A stretch of 64,000 nt of DNA from Berghia stephanieae. Lineage: Eukaryota; Mollusca; Gastropoda; Nudibranchia; Aeolidiidae. The stretch covers positions 8,748,602 through 8,812,601 of the forward strand of contig CM067450.1 in the NCBI GenBank assembly GCA_034508935.3. The letters run 5' to 3'. Positions 1 to 27,500 of the stretch are shown in pieces. Every line of letters begins with the position of its first letter. Position 1 is the stretch's first letter. The position numbers and the translations under genes are program-made. Below the pieces are notes generated by a model that saw only the letters and a program-made list of their open reading frames with translations, had not been told where the DNA came from and searched no databases.

Positions 1-693
1 TTTTTTTAATTTTTTATTTTGATATGCGAAACACACTTCTACCTTGCCACACTTTTTCTGACGCAGGTCAATGGAAAGTTACAAATACCAAAACAATCTT
101 TAAAAACATTGAGGAGTTATTCAATTTGGCGACATTCACCCTACAAATCACGCGCACGCCGGTCACGTTAGATGTTATTTTTACCTATAAGTTTTGTAGC
201 CATTACCTATCCTGTATTTTTACTGTTTCATTGTTGTTTTGGTAAGTACTCTCAAATAATTAATAAAGTTGTCAATTAAAATAAGCCCTTATTTGCGTTT
301 GGTTATCAGACCAGCACATGTGTGCACGTGGATCGCTATCTTTGAGAGGCGTGTTTTGAACAGTGTCAGAACTCCGAAAGACGTTCTTGCAAGAATTATA
401 GTGTATACAAGAAGAACAATGATAGTGCAACGTGCAGCATTTTATGCAAAGTTGAGTCCGCTTTCTATCACCGTATTCAGGTGTAAAATGTGTATCTTGT
501 CGAGAACGGCATTGTCTATGCGAAAAAGGTAATAGCGCCTCATGGGTTTTGTGTATATTTCTAAATGTTAAGTATTGTTACTTTATGCACAATAAGTAGG
601 TATTGCTCAACATTAAAAACGCAATATTTTGTTATTTTGATTTTTCTATTGTTTAATAATATCACTGTCTTAATTTTACATTGTCTTTTACAG
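1..693. other. intron or upstream sequence of the copper monooxygenase gene
   Basis: No coding exon is recognisable here. Bases 285-345 resemble one arm of the fold-back element seen at 7918-8074 and 12712-12872 (shared TGGTTATCAGACC-type core). The stretch ends in a pyrimidine tract and CAG acceptor at 691-693. Earlier exons, including the expected signal peptide and DOMON region, must lie left of the window. Confidence 0.5.
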
Positions 694-15424
<14,731 letters not shown>

Positions 15425-15519
15425 TTTGTTGTTTTTCTAAAAAAAAAAAACAACTGTTTGTCTAAGAAGCAAATAATGAAATTAATGTTGCTGCATTATT
15501 TACATATCAAACTATTATT

Positions 15520-16489
<970 letters not shown>

Positions 16490-16495
16490 ATTATT

Positions 16496-16934
16496 GGAGA
16501 TGGTGAAAGACATATTTTAAACATCTCCCTAAAAGGAAAAATATGGAAATATTAAAAAGAATAGCACAATGTTTGACAAATGAATTGGGCTGCACAAATG
16601 TGTGAATCCTAAAGTCGGAAGGTCCTCCATAGAATAGACTCAAACCTTGAATTTTAAAATTAAAAGGCCTTGCATTTTGAAAGAGATTGTGCAGATAAGT
16701 CCGACAGGAGCTGATGATAGTGACAGGCCTCAGGTAGATTTGTAGATGACATGCGATTAGAGGCCAATAACAGTGACTTTTCCATTTCAAGATTCAATAT
16801 TACGACATTAAAGTGTGTGTGCGGAAGGGGGGTGGGGTGGAAAATGTTAGAGTGGTGTAAGACCAGGGGCGGGTGGGGGAGAGAAGTCCCAAAAAAGGAG
16901 GAGTAAAAATAGTCCCTAAAAGTGCCCAAAATAC
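16496..16934. other. no gene seen
   Basis: Unique-looking sequence with a purine-rich patch near 16820-16900. Confidence 0.4.
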
Positions 16935-17320
16935 GTTATACAAGAGGACCAAAGCCAAAGCAACATTTAATATGGAGGGCGAGTTCTGACGATTAAGACT
17001 GGGGGAAAATGGATTGGTGTTTTATCGGCGTCATGTCTTGTTCTACATATTAAATGTTGCGTTTGGCTTTGGACTGCTTGTAAAGTGCTTTGAGCACATT
17101 TTGGGGTCGTTCTTACACCTCTTTTGGGACTTTCTCTCCCCTTCCGTTTCTTATACATTTTTTTCCAGTCCGCTACACTTTTTCTTTTGCACGTGACTTC
17201 GGTGCGAAAATATGAGTAATGACCGTTATTAAATGACTCAAATTTGAGGCGCCTCCTGTGGGATTCGAACCCGGACCAACATGCCAGAAACCAGGTGTCT
17301 GTGCTACTCGACCAAAAAAA
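16935..17320. repeat. inverted pair of SINE family 3 pieces with tRNA-like end
   Basis: AAGCCAAAGCAACATTTAAT at 16950 and ATTAAATGTTGCGTTTGGCTT at 17048 are inverted copies about 100 bases apart, able to form a hairpin. The right end (17255-17310), GGGATTCGAACCCGG to GCTACTCGACC, is tRNA-like on the minus strand. Confidence 0.6.
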
Positions 17321-18048
17321 AAGCCGCTCAATCTAAAAAAATATATATGTCACAAAATCTGATGTTTTCATAATACTACATATTACTATTAACAATGTAC
17401 CATGTCAAAATTATGCTTATATCCACAATAAGAAAATATTATACATTAAAATGAAATTTATGTCTATTCCATTTCATTATTAAGCGGAACGATTATATAG
17501 AAAAAAAATCCGTTTTTCGGGAATGTGTAGCACATAAGCGGAGTGTGCGATTAATCAATATGCGTATAACCTATACTATAAGCGGAGTGAACTGTATTAT
17601 TCTTCGAGTTTCAAGCAGCAACATTATCTTATCTCCCACAACTCTTATCTACAGTGATTTAAGAATCACCCATGCTTTGTATGCTGATGCCATTGTCAAA
17701 TAAAGTCAATGAACCCGATTTTAAAAAATGTGTATGTTAATATTACTATTATTTTTTTCTTAGGTGGTATTGAAACTGACAGAGGTAGTAGAAGATCCAT
17801 CAAGGGATAGAAAAGCGCTCTCGTTCTCTTTACTCTCCTCTCTCTATATATATGCGTATGTGTGTATGTAAATATAACGTAAAACAAGATACAAAGACCT
17901 TAGTATAAAGCCAAACAATGTGACCGTTGACCGCAATCGATTTCAACAGGAGATTATGCCCTAAATTGAAAACCTTTGTTTTTATATTTTCTATGGATTT
18001 TATGAGGCATGTCGCACAAAATAATTAAGCGTCGCTACAAAATACGAT
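17321..18048. other. no gene seen
   Basis: Includes ATAAGCGGAGTGAACTGTA near 17578-17596, which looks like one terminus of a pogo- or mariner-type element, but no partner end was found. Confidence 0.4.
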
Positions 18049-18230
18049 GTGAGTCGCTGTGGCGCAAATAATAAGGTCTTGGACTCACAGTATCCCTTAA
18101 ATTTGATCTCAGGGTTCGAGTCCGCTTGTAGGCACTTGGACACGATATTATTCCCTGAAGAAAGGTACATTGAAACCACTTTGCCAAGCAATCGGTGAAT
18201 GGGTTGCTGAGACTGTAAGATTTAGCAAAT
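18049..18230 (+). repeat. tRNA-derived SINE family 4
   Basis: GAGTCGCTGTGGCGCAAAT (A-box-like) then CAGGGTTCGAGTCCGC (B box) about 50 bases on, followed by a GGGTTGCTGAGACTG body. Only one copy noticed. Confidence 0.65.
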
Positions 18231-18711
18231 GAAAAGAATACACATTTTACGACCGATCAGCGTCCTATCCAAACAGATCATTATTCTCCACTAAACGATA
18301 AGGTCTATGGCTTTACAGACGAAGATGATATCCAAGCTAAAGAGTAAGCATAATATAATATACATACACCATCTACAGGCATCAAAGAATTTTTTTTGAC
18401 TCGCTCAGGGTGTCAAACAATACGAGGAAAAGTGTAAGAGTGTGTGTTGTCAAAAAGGGTAAGATTTATGAGGAAATTGAACAACTCGAATTTTCTTGTT
18501 AGAAAATTGCGAGATACCCAAGTTATTGCCTGTGCAAAATTAAAATCGTCATGTTTTTTTTATTGTTTTTTTTATAGCATTTTAGGATTTTTGTTTATAA
18601 TCTACAAACGATAAAAGTAAGGACGATATTGTAGTTCTAAACCAACAAGTAATACTACAAAATAACTGTTAAGATGTAGCTGGTGAAAATTTTGCAGAAT
18701 GTATGTTGTTT

Positions 18712-19265
18712 CTTTGTTTGTTTGTTGTTTTTAAGGGTTTTACGGCGCTTGCAACACATTTAGGTTATATCAGCGCCAGTAAAAAGGAAGAAAATGGGAT
18801 CGTAAAAAGTTCTAGAATTACAATTTAAGCACCCAAGAGAACGTAAGACAAAGGGGAACTGGGAACAAATAGGGATCAGATGTAGATTCCAAAAGCATAC
18901 CACCAATCACCAATGTACTTAGTTTGAGATCACCTTTAAGTCTCATCCGTACACAAGCACAAAATCCAACAAGAAGGAATACACTCAGATGCTTACATTA
19001 CATTATACATTAAAAATAAATATAATAATACATAACAGAGAGATGATTTACAAGGAAAAAAATATCATCTCTCAAAACAATAGCTATGCATTTGACTGTT
19101 TCCCTCCCAGCCAGGGCTCAGGTCAGGGCCAGGACAAAACCAAGTAATCTCATTACAAGACAAAGACAGAAAGCATGTTGGAAAACAGACATAAGGGGAT
19201 AGAAGACACAGTATGGACCCCCCTGCCCGCAATGGGAGGTCAGGATCCCCACCCAGGCAGAATGT
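18712..19265 (-). mobile_element. LINE/SINE 3' element with hairpin tail
   Basis: The minus-strand 3' end carries GGCGCTGATATAACC and GTGTTGCAAGCGCC, pairing as a stem, followed by an (AAAC)n-type tail. The body (GGTGATCTCAAACTAAGTAC, ACCAAGTAATCTCATTACAAG in + orientation) is found again, inverted, at 45560-46115. No coding domain recognised. Confidence 0.7.
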
Positions 19266-19509
19266 ATAAACTATTTCTTACACTTACAGGATCAGGGATA
19301 AAGAATGATGGATTCTATAGTAAAACGTTGCCCACTTTGCACAATTAAAATTAAATCATAAATATCATAAAGGAAAAGCATACGACCGCAAAGAGGTAGG
19401 TAAAGCCTACAAATATGTGCATTTTTGGCCTTTGCTTTGCAGCTCTGATTGTTCATAAAGGAAACAGTATAGTAATGTAGATTCCAATAGCGATTTTTCT
19501 ATCCATGTA

Positions 19510-20539
19510 TAGTAGAGCATGACCATAGCGGCACCCGCTACAGCGGGACCTTACACAAACCCCGCTTTTTTTTTACGACCTTACGGGTCAAGGAAAGGCC
19601 CGAACTTGCTTACAGCGGGAAAAATTGAGCGACTCAGCGAGTGACGTAGACTGGGCTCTCTCCCGCCACCCATGACTAACACACACGCCTCCGTCTGCCA
19701 TTACGCTCGTGTCTTCACACACACCTCTCGTGTCTACCCGCACTTCTTTTGCCGCTCGCTCTATTTCTTTATATATGCGTTGATTGGTCAGTCTTGCGAT
19801 GATTAATTAAGTTGGGCAACCTGATTTAAAAGAGATGCGTTACACAAGATGAATGACGCCGTGTGTAAAGCCCTTGACCAATTAGAGAGAAGAGGCTTGT
19901 GCGCACGCGGTGGTGTGTACATTTTAATCCAGATCCGCCCTATTATTACTATTACTGAACTATTTTGGCCACACGACTCGCCACGAATCATTAGAAAAGC
20001 GCATTCTGCAGACAAGGGTAGACGGCAAGAGAGGAAGAGGTAGACCAACAAGAAGCTGGGAACAAGATATATGTGAATGGCTGGGAATGACAGCAACTCA
20101 AGCAAGTAGACTGGCGGAAAACCGTAATCTGTTTCGCAATAAAGTTCGGGAAGCAACGTCCTACGCAGGATCAGCTGACTAGATGATGATTATGCCATCC
20201 CTCATTCATTGCAATTGTTGCTGCTCAAGCATACACATCACTCGCACTCGTAGTCCTTCCTGCCTAAATCTCACTCCCCGCCCCCCCCCCCCCCCAAAAA
20301 AAAAACGAACAAAAAAAAAAACAAAAAAAAAAAAAAAAAAAACAAAACAACCAAAACAAACACTGAACCAAAGATAGTCCATTTCAAGGCTCATGGGTCG
20401 CGTTAGTTTTATTGACATTCAAGGGAGGTAATCATGTATATTTTTGGGACATTTTTCCCTGCTTTCCTATAGCGGGAACTTGCCTACAGCGGGATTTTTC
20501 TGCTGGGACCAAAAGTCCCGCTATAGGCATGCTCTACTG
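19510..20539. mobile_element. pogo/Tc1-like non-autonomous element, TA duplication
   Basis: Left end TAGTAGAGCATGACCATAGC and right end GCCTATA then GCATGCTCTACTG are inverted repeats flanked by TA. Internal GCTACAGCGGGA/TCCCGCTATAG motifs extend the similarity. It carries a LINE fragment (19963-20182) and C/A homopolymers near 20279-20342. Confidence 0.7.
19963..20182 (+). pseudogene. LINE ORF2 C-terminal fragment
   Basis: Open frame FGHTTRHESLEKRIL, VDGKRGRGRPTRSWEQD, ICEWLGMTATQASRLAENR, ending TAG. It has the same kind of RT C-terminal tail as 13482-13778 but belongs to a different subfamily. Upstream domains are missing. Confidence 0.75.
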
Positions 20540-20586
20540 TATCTATGTTTGAATCCCACCCATAAAAAAAAAGAAGTCCTTCAGAG

Positions 20587-20800
20587 CCACGGAGCCGGAG
20601 TTTATCCCCGTTTCTGTAGCGTGAAACGGACAATAGCAAATTCTTGCTATCATTTGGTAGGACTATCGCAAAGTACTTTCCGCCAGATGTAACAGAACCG
20701 GCTTCCTAATCACTGCTGGGTAGACAGGGGGAATCAGAAGAAAATCTCGACTTCACCCGTGATTGAGATTGATCTTGGTTCCTTGGCGTGGTATTCCAAA
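20587..20800 (-). repeat. SINE family 1, minus orientation
   Basis: CACGGAGCCGGAGTTTATCC, AGTACTTTCCGCCAGATG and CACTGCTGGGTAGACAGGG follow the order in 5123-5367. Confidence 0.75.
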
Positions 20801-21239
20801 CCAAAATTTGAATTTTGAGACAAAGCTAAGGTAGTAAGAGATTTGTACAGAACTCAGAAATTAAACAACAATGCAAAAATACAGATCAAATTATATTGAA
20901 AAACAAAAAAGTTATAGAGTTTCAAAGTTTATTGGACTTAGAAAATCTTTCGACATTTACAGCGATTCAATATTTCATCATATTTAAGGATGCTTGTAAA
21001 TTAAAATTTAGAGCACAAGAAATGACATTGAGCATGTCTTTATAAATGCCAGGGCTATGACAACAGATTATGGCCATTAAAGTTGAGTTTATCATTTCAA
21101 TTTTCAAATTATAGATGCGACAAGTTTGAGAAAAATCAGCAAAAACATGAACATAACGCTCCGAAATCAGTCATCGGAACAAATTGGAAAGGGATTATAT
21201 CAGTAAATATACATTTCACTCAGTCCAAATTATAATATA
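20801..21239. other. no gene seen
   Basis: AT-rich; possibly more of the fossil that follows, but nothing is readable as a domain. Confidence 0.35.
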
Positions 21240-21480
21240 TCAATTATATAAGTGACAGAGCATAACATTGCTGATGCATTAACAAAGCCAATGACTAGAG
21301 TCAATATTGAGCGTTTCAAATCCCTTGCTATGGGATAGATAAGACATAATAATTATAATGTATCAATATTTCCTTCCCTAATTTTATTTTAGTACTATAA
21401 GTATAAGAATTTTCTAAATATTTTTTTAAAACTACAAAGCTGAGTTTAAGGGGGAGTGTTAAAAGTATGTTATTAATATA

Positions 21481-21577
<97 letters not shown>

Positions 21578-21800
21578 TCTTATATTGCATGGTTTTTAAC
21601 AACATCCATATGATTTTTTGACGTAATCTGACAACCATGGGTGGTTTCTGACAACATTGCTAAGTTGTCAAAAACCATGTAGGTTTTTTTCGTCTGAAAA
21701 CGATTCGCCTTTGGTTGACAGATAAAAATAAGTTAAGTTGTTAAAAACGTTTAACTACAAGTTGAGTAGTGCCCCTTGGGTGCAAAGAAAATCTGAATAA
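21240..21800 (+). mobile_element. Ty1/copia fossil, 3' end only
   Basis: The last stretch of a copia-type RNase H region (HNIADALTKPM signature) is followed by a polypurine tract near 21450-21459 and the apparent start of a 3' LTR (TGTTA) containing a long TA array. Only the 3' end is present, so the element is broken and old. The right LTR edge is uncertain. Confidence 0.7.
21475..21577. repeat. TA dinucleotide array
   Basis: Interrupted (TA)n of about 100 bases inside the presumed LTR. Confidence 0.95.
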
Positions 21801-24440
21801 ATTTGGGTTTGAATCAGGCAGAGCTATGGCAATCTCTTGACACTGGAGATAGTTTTCTACTGGAATTTGACCTACTTCCGCTTCCGTTCGTTTTGTTTAT
21901 TTTATTTGTTTTGGGCGGACCGAAGATACAACTTAGGCGGACTGTGGTTTGTGCATTCAACATTCAATTTGATGAAGTAAAACTTACTGAATTAGGTGAG
22001 TATGTTTGTTTCAACTTGTTGTCCTATCTATCTAGATGCATGTTGTTGCTTTTTAAAAAATGCTTCTTGTATTGCCTGGGCCTGATCATTGAATGCAACT
22101 TTGGGCGACTGTTTAGACGTCTTGTCATGTCCTCGTGCCCTTACTTACTTTTTAATTTTGAGCCCTAAGCCTAATAAGTCTGAATGTGTTCACTAAAGTT
22201 TAAGCCATAAAGTAAGTTTTTACTCTTTTAGCTTAGTGCTGTAACTGTAATGAAATGAAATCCATTACAGAATATTTTCAAATATAATATTGTCTGTGTG
22301 ATTTGTGTTCATGTTTGAAAATCACAGCAACGGCAGCAGGCAGTACAGAGACTTTGACTCTACTATTAGGCACTTGCAAGAAGTAGCTCTCGCGAGTTGA
22401 AAACAGGCGAGGATTTCTGTTTCCGTTTTTGAGGGGAAAAAATTTAGGAGTGATTTTAAAATGTTTATTCTTCGTTCTCAGTGGAATGAAATGGCATGTA
22501 TTATATATCATTGGAAAGGGCATAAAATTCTGCATACAATGATGCTAATATTATTATCTTCTGATATCATGATTTTGAGAAATCTTTGTGTAAAGAGAGT
22601 ATATGTGTTTAAACGCTCATAACTTTTAAACCAGAGATGGTCCTTCTTAATAAAAAAAAGTCCTTCTGAGATACATATTAAAGTAGCTTCTCTAAAAATT
22701 TCAGAGCAAAATATGTTTGCACTCAAAAGTTAGAGCTCCCCAAAAAACAGTAATTGGCCTCGATTGTTTACAGAAGCTGCCATTTTCTTATACTGATTCA
22801 CTTCCTGTCGTCTGCTGCGTTTGAGAGATAACTTCGTCAATCCACATCAAAACTTTACATCTTTATATCTTACAATATATTCCATTTATGGAAGTTATTT
22901 TTGTTTTAAATTATTCAATTAATTGGCATTTTCATGTCCATACATTCATTTTATAATTTACAATTCTCTTCCCTTTTTTTCCGATTGATTTTTCACTGTT
23001 GATTTTGACGTTTTTCTTCCTTTGACGGACGTCTGTCAACTTATAGAATAATGAGTATCTCAATCGGAGCTATCATAAATAGTCTTATCTTGTGTGTATA
23101 AGTATAAACGTAGTTCTACTTCAACTCTAGGCAGTTTGATAACATTTTCAAACTCAAACTCTATGAAGTTCATAATGAACTGTTTTTATTTTTATTATTA
23201 TTATGGTAGTGGTAGAGGCTAGGGAGTCCAAGATTTTAGCTTCCCAGAGTAAAACCGTATATTTTTGTATGGAACTGTTTCTATATGTTGAAGAGGCAAG
23301 TTTTTTAAAATTCCATTTATTTATAACTTGTTTTTTTTTTTTGGTTTAGTTGCTGTACTTGCTTGGTTGTTCTGTTTAAAAAAGGGCTTTTTAATAATAT
23401 TACCCCCCCCCCCCCCAGAACAGAGAAGTAAACGAATTTTTGAAACCAAGAGAATATTGAAGAACAAAATTTTAAAAAATGGAAACTTAAAAAATTCTTT
23501 AAAAAAAAACATTAAAGAAGAAAAGAAAATAACTTTTGTGCTAGACGGTGATAACTTTCACTTTCAATCTCTCTTCTGTCTTTCCTCTCTGTTTTTTTAT
23601 TTATTTATTTTTTTTGGTGGGTGGAGAGAGATTGGCATGTTATTATTATACAGACTTTAAAAAATTAAACAGTAGATAAAGAACAAAAACAAAACAACTT
23701 CACTCCACAACATATGAAACAGTTCTAGTTATATATATATGAAAAATACGACTTAACTTTGGAAGACCAAAATCATGGTCTTCCTAACAAAAATTTTAAA
23801 ATATTAGAAAAAAAAGAAAAGAAAATTAATTTTTGTGCTGGACGGCCAATAACCTACAGTCTCTCTTCTGACTTTTAAAAAAAGAGGGGGGGGGGGGGTG
23901 GCAGGATAATAATATTATCACAAAGCCTTAAGAAATAATAAAAATAAATCAATCAATCAAGAACAGCAGCAAAAACAACCAAACAAATAATAATTAAATA
24001 GAAGAAATAAAAACAAAAGAACAAAATCTCCCCTCAACATAAAGATACAGAAGATTTTGGTCTCCCTAGACACGTCCTTTTATTATACTATACCCAGTGT
24101 GGTATCTAGATATGAAAATGAAAAAGAGGGAGAGAAGCAGGTTTTGTGATCCGCCATTTACAGCCATTCTGCAGCTGCCGATAGGCTAACTGAGGTCCCT
24201 CAGTGATGAAAAAGCTATTTGTAAAATTGGGGTGGTTTACTTGCGCAATTAGGAAAGCATTCTGCACCATTCTCAGTTTTTATGAAATTTGGCATACAAA
24301 TAATCTACAATTGTGGCTAATAGAAAATCCATCTCAACATATAAACTAAAGAACTACAGGTTTAAATTTACAAATTTTTACTTCACCATAACTCCATAAC
24401 TGGTACGTTACGTTAATTCTATTCTTACTCATTATTTCAG
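21801..24440. other. 2.6 kb upstream of the recombinase gene, no gene identified
   Basis: A 121-codon open frame at 21803-22168 has no recognisable domain. Two direct copies of a TTTGTGCT-GACGG block with TCTCTCTTCTG lie near 23535-23580 and 23838-23875. Poly-C (23403) and poly-G (23887) runs are present. The gene's promoter or a 5' exon may lie here, but I cannot place it. Confidence 0.4.
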
Positions 24441-24596
24441 ATATGGCAACATATGGCAGAAGGATGCTGCAAGCATCCCTTGACAAGCAAAATCTACAAG
24501 TGGAGCAAGCATCCCTTGACAAACATAAACTACATCAAGCGGAACAAGCATCCCTTGACAGACAAAAATTACATCAAGCGGAATCTCAAACTCAAT
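24441..24596 (+). CDS. recombinase gene exon 1 (or first seen)
   Basis: An acceptor-like ATTATTTCAG precedes it, so an upstream exon may exist. ATG at 24443 begins MATYGRRMLQASLDKQ. Three short repeats of QASLDKxxL-QAE follow. Donor GTAAGA. Confidence 0.65.
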
Positions 24597-27500
24597 GTAA
24601 GAATAAAAGAGTAGTCATAGAGTTATCAGTTATCAGACTTCTTCATTAGCAGCTTTCGTAAAGGAATCATGAGTGTTCACGTAAAACACAGTTAAATGTT
24701 TGAAAAAATAATCAACTGAAGTGCCATACTGTGTTGTGTATGGTCATTCCATAGAGATTGTGACTTGGGTCAAATGTGAAAGTTTAAGATACTTAGTTTA
24801 GGTACCTACCAACTACTGTAGCTCATATAAGAAACTGTTTGACAAATTAGTTTTGTGTTGTCACATTAAGAAATGCAGTGTAACACCACTCGCCATCCCC
24901 ACCCAGTCACATTATAATTTTACTGATACTTAGCCAACTAACTGGTCATTTCACTGTTCCTGTAATGCATGGAGCATGAGGCGGGCAGTTGAAACAGTAT
25001 AAATATTTACATCTTGAGTTTTGGTGCGGTCCGAGGATTCGATCCACTGACCTACCACTCCCTAGTTGGACGGTCTTCCAATTGAGTGAAAGTTTAAGCT
25101 GTTACTTTTAAAGCTAAGCAGCAGGTATTGATCATAAGATTTTATGCAATATTGATCATTTAATTCTTCCACTAGGGCCATAGAAATTAAATATAGTTGA
25201 CTTTTATGTATGATGTAAGCCAACCCCGTGATGGAACAACACTTGGATTTTGATGTTAATCATTTACTATGTAAAACAGTTTTTTAATAAAATTCATTTA
25301 TAACATTAATACAATATTATTTTATTCATTCCCCCTTAGATAAAGGTGCAGTGAATGACAAAGTAGAAGAATGGCTGGACACTTGCCCATCCATAGCAGA
25401 ATGTTCAAAGGTATGTTTATTCCAACAAAATACAATGCCTGATTTTGTTTTTATTAAAAAAATAAGTAAAATAACGTCAATCACTTAACTTTATATTATG
25501 TTCGGTATGCTTCTTCAAATGGTTTTATAGTGTAACAGCTTTTTAAAAAATCCTAATAAATATTGGCATGTAACATCTAATGATCAAATACAATCTAAGT
25601 CATGGCTTATTTGGATATTTTGATTAACAGCAATTGAGACAATGAACTTCTGGGTTTACATGACACTAAATTTGTGCATTTTGCAAATCTTGTGGCATTT
25701 TGTTGAAAATAGTTTTTTCCTTTCAAGTATGCACCATGTCTAACCTTTTAAAAATGCTGATTTTAAAATTTGCTTTACTACATCTTCTCTCACTAGGACA
25801 TTAAATTAGTATCCCCATGCTCAATGTTTAAATTTAAACATCTTTATATTCCTAATATTTTAAAGGTTTCCGGCAGTGTTGGTGTACCACCGTCTGAGAC
25901 CATATCTGAGCACCTTGACTTTCCAGCACTTCACTGTGATCTTGTGCAAGATGAGGATTATTACCCACCTGGTAAGGAATCATCACCACAATCATGTTTT
26001 AATGCTTTCAAGTCATGATTTTATTTTACACAACATATGTTTTTTTTGTTTGTTGCTTTACGTCTCTTCCAACACAATTGAGGTTATATGAGAGACCGCT
26101 GAAACAAAAAAACAAGCAATCTAACAAAAATAGTACAAATGTAAATCAAAATCATAACCTAAAGATATCATAAGCTAAATTATAAATAACCAAGAACAAA
26201 CAGGCAGAAGATTTACAGAAAAAAAATATCCCCTGTCAAAAATACAATCACAAACCAAAGAAGCAGGATAGGCTAGTAAAGAGAAGAAACGACATCACTA
26301 TCGGATCGTACACCCATGCGAACATCATAGGTCTATGATTCAAGGGTGATGCTCCCATCCAACCACCCGCACAACATATGTTCAAGTCAATTTTTTTAAA
26401 AAAGGACTTACAATATGATACAGCGGTATAAGTATAAAAGATGAATAGTAACAAAAACTTTAATCATTATTGGTAGCATTGATTATGCTGTTATGGTCTT
26501 TTATGAATTTGATACAATTGATTAAAAAGTACTGCATTCAAAATAAAGAGAAACTTAAATGTGAAGTTGTTTTTTTTTTATTTGGTCGAGAGTATTTATG
26601 TTAGATCATAATATATTTCAAGTTATTAATATTTGAGTTTACTCAACTTCTACTTCATTTTAAATGTAATCTAATTTTCACCACAAGGCTCACTTTCAAA
26701 ATTGAATTATCATATTTTAGATGACTCTGATTCTGATGAAGATGAAAGTTTAGTAGACTCCAGTTCTGAGGTGATTGATAACCAAGGTGAAACAGAAAAT
26801 ACTTATGGTAAGGTTAATTCCTTGTGTTTACCCGTTTTTCTGTATTTGAAAGAGATCGATATGAAAGCTGTGTGTTTGATTATTATTCCTATTAAAAGTA
26901 AAAGTAGCATTTAGATATATAGTGATTTTCACCAAGGCCTCAAAGCGATTTACAACATATCTTTGTCTTGACATGTCACTGCAAAACAATAATGACACTT
27001 GGGGACAATGCCTGCATGGCGATTGGCGCATCTTACAATTTTTCAGGACACCACAAAACAACACCTGCCACTTTAACATGAACTCATGAAACGAACACGG
27101 AACTTCTAGCTTACCGTTCATCTCCGATACGATGAGGAAATGCGTGTGAAATGTATTTCCAAGGACATAAACGCCGGTCTAACAATTTTCGTATCGTGCT
27201 TGGATGCGACCCACGCATGTCACCGACCTGGACCCATTTGTAAGATAGTTATGATGTTGACATCAGTGTTAGCGAATGAATAGCAGAAAAGTGACAATAC
27301 AAAGTGTTATATATGTTGACCATAGTTGTTCTTATTGAAATCAAAGACTACTTAGATATGGTAATCTAATTTTACAAGCGGAAGTAAAGGAAGTAGGATG
27401 ATACACTCAATAACTGACAGATTTCTAGAAGAAGCAGACCCAGACGAGCTTTTCTTTTGTTTTAATTAATTAATGGTAACTAATTATGGTTTCAAAACAT

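Noticed and set aside
17578-17596. One end of a pogo- or mariner-like element
   Set aside because: No matching inverted end or TA-flanked partner could be found nearby.
20183-20418. Lysine-rich (plus) and phenylalanine-rich (minus) frames
   Set aside because: Caused by C and A homopolymers at 20279-20342 within a pogo-like element.
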